Shown here one piece after another: positions 23,142-33,610 of a stretch of 64,000 nt of DNA (position 1 is the stretch's first letter; each line of letters opens with the position of its first letter). Made by a program: the position numbers and the translations under genes. Under the pieces are notes generated by a model. It did no database searches. It saw only the letters and a list, made by a program, of their open reading frames with translations, and was not told where the DNA came from. The stretch lies in NCBI GenBank assembly GCA_030407085.1, contig CM059584.1:140296001-140360000 (forward strand), read 5' to 3'. This DNA comes from Trichopria drosophilae (Eukaryota > Arthropoda > Insecta > Hymenoptera > Diapriidae).

Positions 23142-24682
23142 CCCTTTTAGGACGGGACGGACACATTTTGTGCATAAAGTTCAGCGCTTTGCCTAACGAT
23201 GTTACGGTCATGCAAAAAATTCTTCAGCCATCATTTCTTACGTATTTTTGTCTGCTCTTTCAGATTATGTTAACGAAATTGACCCAAATCTCTTATTAAA
23301 AAAGATGCAGTTGATTTTTTACAAAAAAAACACGATTTTTTCAAAAAATTTTTTCATAAATCTACGATTTTCACCCGAAAACAGCAACGTAGCCTGCAAA
23401 TGCATAATATCGCGTCCAAAATAGTTCAGCTTTCAAATGATACCACTAGCTTTTCAAAATTTCAAAAAGTGGCGGTTATAAATGGCGGCCAAAGAGCAGA
23501 AATTTTTCCAAATTTCATTGTAAACTAAAGGATTGAAGTTTTAGCATCACTATATTCTCAACAACTGCACACTTACATGTTTTTGAGGTCGCTGATTACA
23601 AATTTGATGGCGGATCCAATATCGCGGCTGAAAATTTTAAAAATTGGTCGGATTTTTACAAAATTTGTTATTTAGGGGTTTTCGAAGGTCGCTAATTTCA
23701 AATTCGAGGTCAGATTTTAAAAATTCAAAATGGCAGATCCAATATGGCGGACGAAAATTTTTAAAATTTGTCGGATTTTCACAAAATTCGTTACTATCGG
23801 TTTTTCGAGGTGACTGATTTCAAATCCGAAGACAGATTTTAAAACATGTTTTGATGTCACCCATCAATAAAAATCACAAAACGAAAAAAAAATTAAACAC
23901 AAAAAAAACAAATGAAAATACGAAAATACAAAAAAAAAAACCAATAAGAACCAAAAATACAAAAAAATAAAAAATATGACTCTTTAGTATACGTTTACCT
24001 CCTCGTGGAAAGATTCGGGCAACGGCAAAATATTGACAGCTACAAATGTGCTATTTGCTAGAATCTACTCTATTTTTACATTATAAACCATATTGGATCC
24101 GCCATTTTGAGTTTTTAAAATCTGACTTCAAGTTTGAAATCAGCGACCTCGAAAAACCCTCAGTAACGAATTTTGTGAAAATCCGACAAGTTTTTAAAAT
24201 TTTCGTTCGCCATATTGGATCCACCATTTTGAATTTTTAAAATCTGATTTCGGATTTGAAATCAGCGACCTCGAAAACATATATGTATGCAGTTGTCGAG
24301 AATATAGTGATGCTAAAACTTCAATCCTTTAGTTTACAATGAAATTTGGAAAAATATCTGCTGTTTGGCCGCCATTTATAACCGCCACTTTGAAATTTTG
24401 AAAAGCGAGTGGTATTATTTGAAAGCTGAACTATTTTGGACGCGATATTATGCATTTGCATGCTTCCTACATTACTGTTTTCGGGTGAAAATCTTAGATT
24501 TATGAACAAATTTTTTGAAAAATTGGTTTTTTTTTTTTGTAAAAAATCAACTGCATCTTTTTTAATGAGAGATTTGGGTCAATTTCGTCAACAGAATGAA
24601 AGAGCAGACAAAAATACGTAAGAAATGATGGCTGAAGAATTTTTTGCATGACCGTAACATCGTTAGGCAGAGTGCTGAACTT
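23142..24682. mobile_element. TTAA-type foldback with ~120-bp units, right end lost
   Basis: TTAA (23138-23141) is followed by CCCTTTTAGGACGGGACGG. The long arms at 23180-23845 and 24085-24682 are complementary: CAGCGCTTTGCCTAACGATG with its complement near 24660, AAATGATGGCTGAAGAATTT with its complement, and CTTTAGTTTACAATGAAAT with its complement. Inside are satellite units with anchors at 23612 and 23729 (forward) and about 24097 and 24216 (reverse). The loop 23846-24084 is A-rich. The right arm stops at GCTGAACTT, about 38 bp short of the expected GGGTTAA end, where another foldback begins. Frames at 24046-24621 are artefacts. Confidence 0.8.
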
Positions 24683-24683
24683 G

Positions 24684-25335
24684 CAAAAAAAAATTTTTTC
24701 AGAGTTATGCGCAATTTAAAATCACGAACGAAAATTCGCAAAGTCCAAAAAATAGGGTATAAAACTTTTAAAAAATGCTGTGTTTTCTAAAGTTTTTAAT
24801 ATTTTACTATTACTCCTTATCCATATGATTGCGTTATTGGTATTTTATCGATATCCAATAATGAAATTGACAAAAATTGAAAAATAACAAAATGGCGAAA
24901 AAAACAATCTCCATTTTTCACAGCTTACTGGTAATATTAGTAAAGATATAGATATTGTTAGTGTCATATGTGCTAAAAGACTCTACTCGGCTGCAGATTT
25001 TTTTTTTTTTTAATTTAAAATAGAAATTTTGTCAAGATAGGACGTATTTCATTTTACCTAAATTATTTCAAAAAGGGAATACGTCAAAAATTAACTTTTT
25101 AGTTTTTTTCGAAAAATGGCCGCCATTTTGTTATTTTTCAATTTTTGCCAATTTCATTATTGGATATCGATAAAATACCAATAACACAATCATATGCATG
25201 AAGAATAATAGTAAAATATTAAAAACTTCAGAAAACACAAATAAGTTTTATACCATATTTTTTGGACTTAGCGGATTTTCATTTCTGATTTCAAATAGCG
25301 CATAACTATGAAAAAATAATTTTTTTGAAACAAAA
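24684..25335. repeat. Abutting 650-bp foldback
   Basis: The arms at 24684-24900 and 25108-25335 are complementary: 'gagttatgcgcaattt' with 'aaatagcgcataactatg', AAAAATAGGGTATAAAAC with its complement, and CAATAATGAAATTGACAAAA with TTTTGCCAATTTCATTATTG. Downstream, AAAAAAATACG..CTTATTT..CTAAAGAA.AACATATTTCA and GGAATCGGTC are shared with the right end of the foldback at 42723-43567, indicating one family. Confidence 0.8.
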
Positions 25336-25479
25336 AAATACGGGTCTCCTTATTTGCCCTAAAGAACAACATATTTCATGGAAAACAATTTTCGAGATAT
25401 CAACTTTTCATTTTTGCAGGGACCCGATTGGAAATGGAATCGGTCTTAAAGTTATGACAATATGAATCTTTCACATGGA

Positions 25480-27940
25480 AACAATTAAAAACCCTTTTTA
25501 ACGCAACGTTTCTACAGGTACTTTACGTTTCTTGCGCATTTTGGCCCTTTCTGACCCTTGTATATTTTCCCAAATTAAGCTATTTTACTGCTCAGAATAC
25601 CTGTCAAGAATTATTCGGCTTACCAAAATGTCTCTTGACGGGTGCCTTATAAAAGTGTAAAATGATCTCAAACTTCCGGTTCTCCGAAAATGGTGGGTAA
25701 AATACGACTTTTAGTCCTTCCGAGACAACCTCCGTTCTGCTTCCACACAATTTTTATGCTACATCGATAGACAAAAGAAAATACCTGAAGTTTTGGATCG
25801 TCGGCAGGCAAATATTGTGTTTTTCTTCAGAGCGATACAAATATGTAGCAGAAACATGAAATTAGCTTGATCACATGTTACCTTAAGTTTAATGAAATTG
25901 TATTAAAGAAAGGCCGCTCTTTCGCATGGATCTGGTAAAATTCCCAACAAATGACGGTCAACATATTTTTTTTCGAAAATACTGCAATAAAAAACAATTT
26001 TTGCAGAGTACAATTTTGTTTACAAGCAATTTCACTATGATACCGGTTTCTAAACACATATAAAAAACTTGTTTTACTTCAATAATACACATTTCCAGTG
26101 TTCTTTTAGTGTTTCAAAAATGGAGAATTTTGTTGTATCATAGATTTCTATGTAGTTCACACTTTTTCAAGATGGCGGCTAATATTCACTATAGGTAAAA
26201 GTAGCGTTAAATTGTGTCTTTTATTGTAGAATAAAAAAGAAATGTAGTCTATCCGTTAACACTTTAATTCATTACCATAGTTTTCGATAATAATCAATCA
26301 CGTTATAAATTAAGTTAAAAAATAGTTTAAAAAATGTGGTCCAATTAGTTTTAGGTTATGAGAAAAAGATTGATATTGGAGATCTTTTTAAAATCAGATA
26401 AGACTGACCTCGATTGGGCATTGTCAAGTATTTTCTTTCTGGATTTTTGTGGTTTTTATTGTAATTTCGTAGTAAAAAAATTCCTTAAGTATAAGGCGAA
26501 TTGGATGTAATAAAGATGCATTATTTCTAATAATTGTTAAAATTAGTAATCAATATTATATTATAATTTGATGTATAATAAAAAATTTAAACATTACTTT
26601 AATTTTTAAGAAAAATAAAATTGTACCATTTTTAAAAATGTTTTCTTGGGTATTTTTAAAAGGTGATACGTGTAATTTCGAAAATTTTTATATAATTGCA
26701 AAATAACAAGGAAGGATTTACTTACAAATAATAGCAACATATTTAGGATATATAACACTAAAAATACGAGAGTAAAAAATAGTAAATATATTTATAGTCA
26801 CCCACTATTGTATACAAAAATTGTAGTTTGATTGGGACATGAAATGTAATTCGTCAAGAAAAACTAAATTAAGGTTTTTTTATAAGTTTAGTTCAAGATA
26901 GAGACTACAAATACCGTTATCAGAAAACTTATTTTACTGTTTTCAACTAAAAGTGGGTCATTAATTTGTTAAATGATCATAAAAATTAATTAAACAGTCT
27001 CAATAAATAACTGTTCTCTCCAACGTATTTGTAATAAATCTTAATTACCGGTATTTTAAAATAAATCTGGGACATGACCACTTGTAGTTTTCTATCGAAT
27101 TGTCAAATACTTGGAAAAGTAAGAGTTAACCAATCATAGTAAAAAAACGATGGATAATATATTTTAATCGACAAGACTATCCATGAAGTTTAAAATCCGC
27201 AGGTAAGAAAAATAAAGGATTTGCAAAATATGTCAAATCTTTTTTGAAAGAAGTTACTAATGATTTCTACAGGTATGTGAGAACTACTAAATTACCAAAT
27301 GGTCCTTTAAATTAACTTTTCACACTTAATTTGAAAGAACTCTAAACTACATTTCACCAATTACGATCGCTGCTGAAATCCGGTTTCTCCACTCAATTTT
27401 CTGTTTATTTCTTGGTTTACTCACACTCACCTGATATTAAAACATTACAGTAAAGATGAAAGTGAAATTTATTGGACTTATATAAAGGTCACGCGGGTAT
27501 TAAGAAAAACAGGTTAAAAATTTTCAATAAAAGGTTTTAGAGAAGAGAAAAAATTAAGTTAAAATAATGAAACAAATAAATAACAATATAATAAGTTTGT
27601 TAATTGTAATATTCTTTTTTGTCATTTAATTAAATTCAGAGATTTATGTTGACTTATCATTTCTTTACAGCAATATATTAATTTCATCAATATTAGAAAT
27701 TAAACTGCCACGTTTTTATGTTACTTTATTCAACTACTTTATGTATACACTATGCGATTTGCAACATAACCTACATTTTTGCTGCTGCAGTAGCTCATAC
27801 AGTATATGATTTATTAATCTCTGCAGTTAGCAATAAATGCATGACGTCTATAATGTGTATATGAACGCGTTTGAAAAATGTTTACTACAACTATTTTTAA
27901 CGTAAAATTGTATGCTCTTTCAGAATCTGTCAATAATTAC
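25480..27940. other. Mostly unique AT-rich sequence, no gene recognised
   Basis: 25480-25850 is slightly richer in GC but shows no long frame. 26110-26180 has one CAAGATGGCGGC motif. The remainder is AT-rich with no repeat pair or coding signal that I can support. Confidence 0.45.
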
Positions 27941-27949
27941 CATGGAGAG

Positions 27950-28445
27950 GTGAACGTCAAAAAGTGTTTCTGTTATTATATTTTTTCTAAGTTGATTCAT
28001 TGTTATTTTCTTGAATTTTACACTTATTATGGTTTTTTGTTTCTTTTTTCGTTATGAACTTTTTAATTGCTTTTTATGTTTTCTTTAGTTTGTTGCTCTA
28101 TGCTTTCTTTAGTTTGTTGCTTTTTATGTTTTCTTTAGTTTGTTGCTCTATCAGTAAAAGTCGATTTTGAAAGGATTTTTGCTTCATAATTCAAATATGA
28201 CCATCAAAACATAGAGTTGGACCTACTTTTTGCCCAAATTGAAGGTAAAAGAGGTAAAAAATCGTATTTTAGGACATTTTTTCTGTTTTTGTCGAAAAGT
28301 AACAAAAACCATAACGAGTTTGAAGTGATTTGAATTTCCAAAAGTTCGTCGGACATGCTGAATATTTTGCATTTCTTAATTTTTTTTGCGTCAAATCCTA
28401 TATGTAGACGTGAAAAATGTCCAACAACAAGATTTCTTACCAATT
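27950..28445 (+). repeat. ~0.5-kb direct repeat, copy 1 (empty-site copy)
   Basis: It matches 47540-48215 in the same orientation: AAAAGTGTTTCTGTTATTAT, TTCTTGAATTTTACA, CGTTATGAACTTTT, TGTTTTCTTTAGTTTGTT, GTAAAAGTCGATTTT, TTTTTGCCCAAATTGAAG, GAGGTAAAAAATCG, CATAACGAGTT, TCGTCGGACAT. This copy is continuous where the 47-kb copy has a MITE (47670-47903). The minus-strand frame at 28204-28443 is a by-product. Confidence 0.85.
28070..28150 (+). repeat. Triplicated TTTCTTTAGTTTGTTGC motif
   Basis: TTTCTTTAGTTTGTTGC occurs three times in close succession with alternating spacers TCTATGC and TTTTTATGT. The 47-kb copy of the parent repeat has it once, so this is a local tandem expansion. Confidence 0.8.
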
Positions 28446-28604
28446 ACTTGAATTCAATAAAAAACTAGGCCCACATCAATATTTTGGACATATAGGTAAT
28501 AACAATTTAGTTGGATTGGACATATTTTGATATTCAATATAATATATTAATTACAATCTCATTTCAACACCATAAGTACGGTAGATTATATTAGGTTAAG
28601 TTAA

Positions 28605-29423
28605 CCCATTAACGCCGAAAAAGCCTGAAATCATAGCTATACTTTGTCAGATGCAGACAAAATTCTTGTAATATATGTGAATAACGTTTTATTATGTTTT
28701 TGGGTGCATTCTAGAAGATGGTCGGATTTCATTTTTGTTGACATACAAAACCAATATAGCGGCTTTATTGTAAAAAAGTGCGGAAAAATAAAAAATGTTT
28801 ATAATTTTGATCGCCATTTTGAATTTTGAAAAACCATGGCCAGTTTCGTAATCAGCGACCTTTAAAACACATTTATACTAAGTTTCGTGAAATTCGCTAA
28901 AAATTTTACTACCTCGGTCCTCCATATTGGATCCGCCATTTTGAATTTTGAAAAATCATGGACAGATTCGTAATCAGAGATCTCAAAAACCCCTGCATAC
29001 CAAGTTTCGTTAAGTTTTAGTTGAAGTGGTGATAACGTTTGATCAACATACTTGAGAGTTGCAAATTTTTTACAATATCCTCAATTTTCAAGACGCCATT
29101 TTGAATTTTCATTATAATCTACAGCACAATTTTTATGTTTCAACAGTTTGTGCCATTTTGTACCACGTTATTCAGTATCAAAATTATGTTTTCTTACAAA
29201 AACATTGATTAAAAAAAAATTGTTAATTTTTCCGTAATTTGTTGCAATTCATCCGCCATATTGGTTTTGTATGTCAACAAAAATGAAATCCGACTACGGC
29301 ATCTTGTTGAACGCACCCAAAAACATAATAAAACGGTATTCACATATTTTTCACGAATTTTTTCTGTATCTGACATTATTTCAAAGTCCAGCTATGATTT
29401 CAGGCTTTTTCGGCGTTAATGGG
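28605..29423. mobile_element. TTAA-flanked piggyBac-type foldback, 819 bp
   Basis: TTAA at 28601-28604 and 29424-29427 flank termini beginning CCCATTAACGCCGAAAAAGC. The two ends are identical over the first 34 bp and stay similar for about 190 bp (GTTTTATTATGTTTTTGGGT, TTTCATTTTTGTTGACATAC). Between the arms are two ~125-bp satellite units (inverted anchors near 28815 and 28930). There is no transposase frame. Intact ends and TTAA sites make this the cleanest example of the class here. Confidence 0.88.
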
Positions 29424-29469
29424 TTAATGTATATATTTGAAAGTACTAAAAAGGTTTTTGTTCGGAATG

Positions 29470-29672
29470 ATGTGGCTAGTTTAGGTGGGGTTAGGTTAGA
29501 CGATGTTAGGTTAGATTAGAAGAGATGAGGTTAGTGTAATACCTGCACAATGTTAGATGAAGTTAAGTAAATGTTTATATTTAGAGAAACTGGGTTTTTG
29601 TGTTGTGACGAAAAGTATGACTTGGAATGGTGTGGTTAGGTTAGCTTAGGTTAGGTTAGGTTAGGTTAGGTT
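29470..29672 (+). repeat. Interstitial TTAGG (insect telomere-type) repeats
   Basis: 29636-29670 holds seven consecutive 5-mers, six TTAGG and one TTAGC. Scattered GGTTAGGTTAGA-type words precede it from about 29484. The motif matches the canonical insect telomere repeat, but the array is short and internal, so it is not a chromosome end by itself. Confidence 0.8.
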
Positions 29673-29724
29673 CATTTCTATTTAGAAACACCCGCTTTTA
29701 TTTTGTGATGAAACGATGATGCAC

Positions 29725-30245
29725 GACGGTTCATTCATAACCTAAAATAAGTTATATACAATGGGTTTTTACTGATTATCATTCAATTTTCGAAGTTTCA
29801 TTCATTACGTATGGGTGAAATTGAAAATACCATATTAAATATCTATGACCTATTAACTATAGGTTTATAACCTAAAAATTAAGTGCAGCAGGACAATTTA
29901 TGAGAGAGTTGTAAGTGTTTACCATGACGATTATAAGTTCAATAAAAGTGAATCGTCGAGTGAAATCCGCTTTGATTGCCTAAATTCAAAATGGTTCATT
30001 CCCAAATTTAAATATTACAGATATTATTTTATATAATATTAGAACTATTATTACGGATTCTGCTTTACAAGTCGTTAAATATTATACCGAAAAACTACTG
30101 ATTGAATACTATTGATCTAAACTAACTTTAATGGCAAAATTACAACTTACAGACATACTGTATTCGCCATTTTGTTTTCGAAAAAATCTGACAGGTGAAA
30201 AAGAGGTGAGTAAAAAGTCATGATTACTATTTTTTGTAAAATTCA
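29725..30245 (+). repeat. Partial third copy of the 21.0-22.7 kb foldback family
   Basis: 29728-30000 parallels 21390-21640 (TTCATAACCT, ACATACAATGGATTTTTA/ATATACAATGGGTTTTTA, GGTTTATAACCTAAAAAT, GTGCAGCA). 30140-30240 parallels 22455-22565 (CAAAATTACAACTTACAGAC, CGCCATTTTGTTTT, AAAAAATC). The pieces follow the order left arm inner, loop, right arm outer, so much of the element is deleted. Confidence 0.7.
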
Positions 30246-30531
30246 GTATATAAAACGTAATAAATACCAAAGGAATACCAGGGGAATTCTGGATATAAAT
30301 ATGGAATAAAGTTTCTTCCACGGAATACTAGATGGCGTCCCAATCCAAAAGTAAAGTTCCGCAACGTTTGGTTGATCAGAAATAATAGTAGAGTAGAAAT
30401 TTGCGTCAGGAAATAAAGCAAACTCAAGTTTTGTCATGAGTTATCGCCTAAAATCAGTGCAGGAATTCCCAGTTATTAATGTAATTAGAAATTTCCTAAA
30501 AGTGCCATAAGAAAGAGAAAGTTGATAGCTA

Positions 30532-30940
30532 CACTCTAAATTTCTTAGAGAGGAATATTCAATCTAAACCTGCGGTGAATAGGGTACTCACTCTAAAAAG
30601 AGTGAAAGAGTCCTAAAGAGTGAGATTTGCTTGTTAGAGAGAAAATTCACACCTCGAGTGGAGTGAAAATTCACTATGTGTGGAATTAAAATTCACTCAA
30701 AAGAGAGTGAGTATTTTTTATTAAAAATAATAACGTTTTATGTTTGTTTATAAACTTACAATGGTATTATTAGATTCTAATTTTTGCATTAAGAATTTCA
30801 ACATTTTATTCAAATTTCACGCCAATTGAAGTAAAATAATCACTCCATGCAGAGTAGCTCACTTTTCACATTTACTTGGAGCGAACTGTCGCTCTTTAAG
30901 GGTCAAATTATACTTTAAGGAAATTAGAGAGTACAGAAGG
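30532..30940. repeat. GAGTGAA-rich palindromic family, interrupted copy
   Basis: It starts CTCTAAATTTCTTAGAGAG and ends AAGGAAATTAGAGAGT, with CACTCTAAAAAGAGTG and GTGAAAATTCACT inside. An AT-rich segment (about 30715-30830) interrupts the symmetry. Same family as 11224-11512. Confidence 0.7.
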
Positions 30941-32757
30941 AAAGTTACTTATTTTCCAAATCGCCATGGATAAGGTAGAAAACAATAAAATTTCTTAAAA
31001 CAAATGTATTTGATTCTTAAGTATCATCATTTCAATTCTCAATTTTCAAAAATGTCAACCTTTATACAAATTACAACCCACATTCTGTTAAACGTGAGGC
31101 CACCCGTACATTTTTTTTTACCTCAGACTGAAGAAACCGGCACGTTTTTTAGTCATTTAAATCATTTTTTGAAATTCCAGTTATACGATCTGTATTTGAA
31201 AGAACCTGACATGCGGAACTACCGCAAGAATTTTAGAAACGTGAACACATATGCACGTGTCGAATTGAGAACTTCCTTCCTTTTTCAAAATGAGTAAAAA
31301 TAGACTTCCGGTTATATAACTCATTTATCACCCTTTAGATGCATTTCTATAAATTTGTTATAATTATTGTTTGATATGTAAATATATCGTAATATTTATA
31401 ACTCTACAAAATAAACATTTTTAATTTTGAATTAATTTAAAAAAACATAATTTTGAGTAATGTCGATAGATAAATAGAATTTTATTAGAAATTAATAAGT
31501 GCTAACGTTTAACAACATTTATAAAAATGTGTTTGTTTACATTTTAGATGAAATATGTAACAAAATATAAAATCGTGAGTTCATTGAATTATTATTACTA
31601 TGGTGGTAAAAACCTCCAAATTTTTGAAAATTTGTGACGGAGTGGTCGTGAATACTGATAAATATACACAACAATAATTTTTACTTTAACTTACTATAAA
31701 ATATGGACTAACCTCATTCCAACACCACATAAACATTAAAATAATTCGAAATATAAATAACAAAATGTTACTGTGAAATTTCATGTTAGATTGTAAATAA
31801 AATATGGAAAAGTTACGTGTTTTAGGAATAAGATAATGAAGGATATTATATCTTATATTAAACCTATATGTAATCTAAATATATCGACCGGTCTTATCGT
31901 CGGTATTTGAGAAATGTGCCCCATTTCGACTGTTTTATCGAACTTCATCTAAATGTCACAAAAAATTATAACTTTTACAAATGGCATACTTCGATTGTCG
32001 ATTTTCTCCATTTCAAAACACAATATTATTAACAATTTAATTTGATATTTTGTCTTATACAGGAGATACTTTGATATCATGGACTAAAAATATTAATTTG
32101 GTACATGAAAAATACAAAACCTCATACAAATTATTGAATTAATTATGAAAAAAAGTCAATAATAAAAATTACAAAATAAAAAAATTTCGATAATTTTAGT
32201 TTGAAAGTTTAGGAAAAATGTTGGCAATGTTTTGATAACCCTCGTAGACAAAATTATTAATTTTTTCTTTTGAAGTTACCAAAATTGTTTCCGAAATCAA
32301 TTAATCATTTTCTATCTGGAGAATATAAAAAAATTTTTTTTTGTGACTGCAGTAAAAACCGTAAAGTAACTGTACTGACTTTCTATTCATAAAATTGTTC
32401 TATGTTTAATTCTTTTTTATAATAGTAAAGTTTTCAAAATAAAAGATTATTCATTTTTAAAAAATGTGTATAAATTTTGAAATTCAGATTTCTTCAGTCA
32501 AGAGACTTGCCCAATGCTAATTCTTACATCACTAAAAATTATAATTAATAGACAAGCAAAGAATTGACATGAAAAAAAATGACAATTTCCTTAAGTAAAT
32601 TTGTCGTTTTGAAATTACAAGCACAATCTATATTTTCAATCGTTTTCTTCGAAAGTGTCGACTATTAAAATGCAATTAAGACGTGATATTGGCCATTATC
32701 TAACTGGTGGTTATGGTAGAAGTTAGAAAATGACTATTACGATACTCGAAAAATTAC
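30941..32757. other. AT-rich stretch with no supported gene
   Basis: A plus-strand frame of 97 codons (31004-31297) has no domain, no splice context and AT-biased composition, so I leave it uncalled. No repeat pairs were noticed. Confidence 0.45.
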
Positions 32758-32913
32758 ATCAGTCCAAATGCGTAGTATGAGTGACCCAAAAACTAATGGG
32801 GTCGAATGCGGGCGCGTCAATAATGTATCTCGTCTATTCAATCCCGTCGTGAGAACGTGAAATAGAATTCGGCTACATTCATCGAAAGATATTATACTCA
32901 CATAAACTTCACA
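32758..32913 (-). CDS. Candidate internal exon, 52 codons (low confidence)
   Basis: On the minus strand a long T/C-rich tract (about 32975-32930) leads to 'aacaatgttcag' with AG at 32915-32914. An open frame of 52 codons then runs from CEVYVSIISFDECSR to IWTD and meets a GTAATT donor-like site at 32757. Both borders are phase 0, and the segment is clearly less AT-rich than its flanks. The frame also remains open upstream to an ATG (32979) whose 22 residues are hydrophobic, so a short signal-peptide-like reading is an alternative. I do not recognise a family, and no neighbouring exon is identified. Chance or an old transposon fragment remain possible. Confidence 0.25.
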
Positions 32914-33561
32914 CTGAACATTGTTCAGTTTTAAAAAATAAAATATGAAATTTAAAAAAAAAAGAAAGAAATTTACCATATTTTTTTGTAATCAAGCATT
33001 TGATGGAAAACAATTGTTGTAAAATGTAAAAAATTGTTTTTTTTTCATTTTTCATTTTCAAATTTTTTCGGTAAAATCCGGTTTTTTAGTATTAAACAGA
33101 AGAAAGTGTTCAGGATTTGGTCATTATAAAAGTAAGCCAGAGTAACGCAAGAACTAACTGTACTCTTTTTAAGGCCGCCTGTAGTTTCCAGTTCTCAAAT
33201 CTTATTTACATAATCAGTCGATTTTATAGTAACAAATATTAACTTAGTAAGTTACTTTTCGACAAATTTACTTGTCGGAAGCCTTTAGGTAATTCAGTAG
33301 TAATATCATTGAATCATACGAGATTTTTTTAAGTTTTAAATATTATTTTATTTAGTGATCACAAACAATGAAAAATTATTGGTTAAGAAACACACTCAGA
33401 AAAATTTGTTGTCTGATAGATTAATGAAACTTGTCAATTGATTTGCAACGAATCATAACTATCGACAGTGATTGAAGGTTTTAATAATTTACACTGTTAG
33501 TATATCAGTTTCGAATATCAATCATGTTTTGTCATGTTTGCCAATAATGAGAGTTTATTAA

Positions 33562-33610
33562 CCCATTAACGTTTGAAAGCCAAACATTCTTGCAGAGGCT
33601 TTCATTCTGC
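33562..33610 (+). mobile_element. Solo TTAA-type terminus
   Basis: TTAA (33558-33561) is followed by CCCATTAACGTTTGAAAGCC, similar to the terminus at 28605. I found no matching inverted right end downstream, so this is a truncated element or one whose end has decayed. Confidence 0.45.

Noticed and set aside
29636..29670. Chromosome end
   Set aside because: The TTAGG array is only seven units long and lies well inside continuous non-telomeric sequence.
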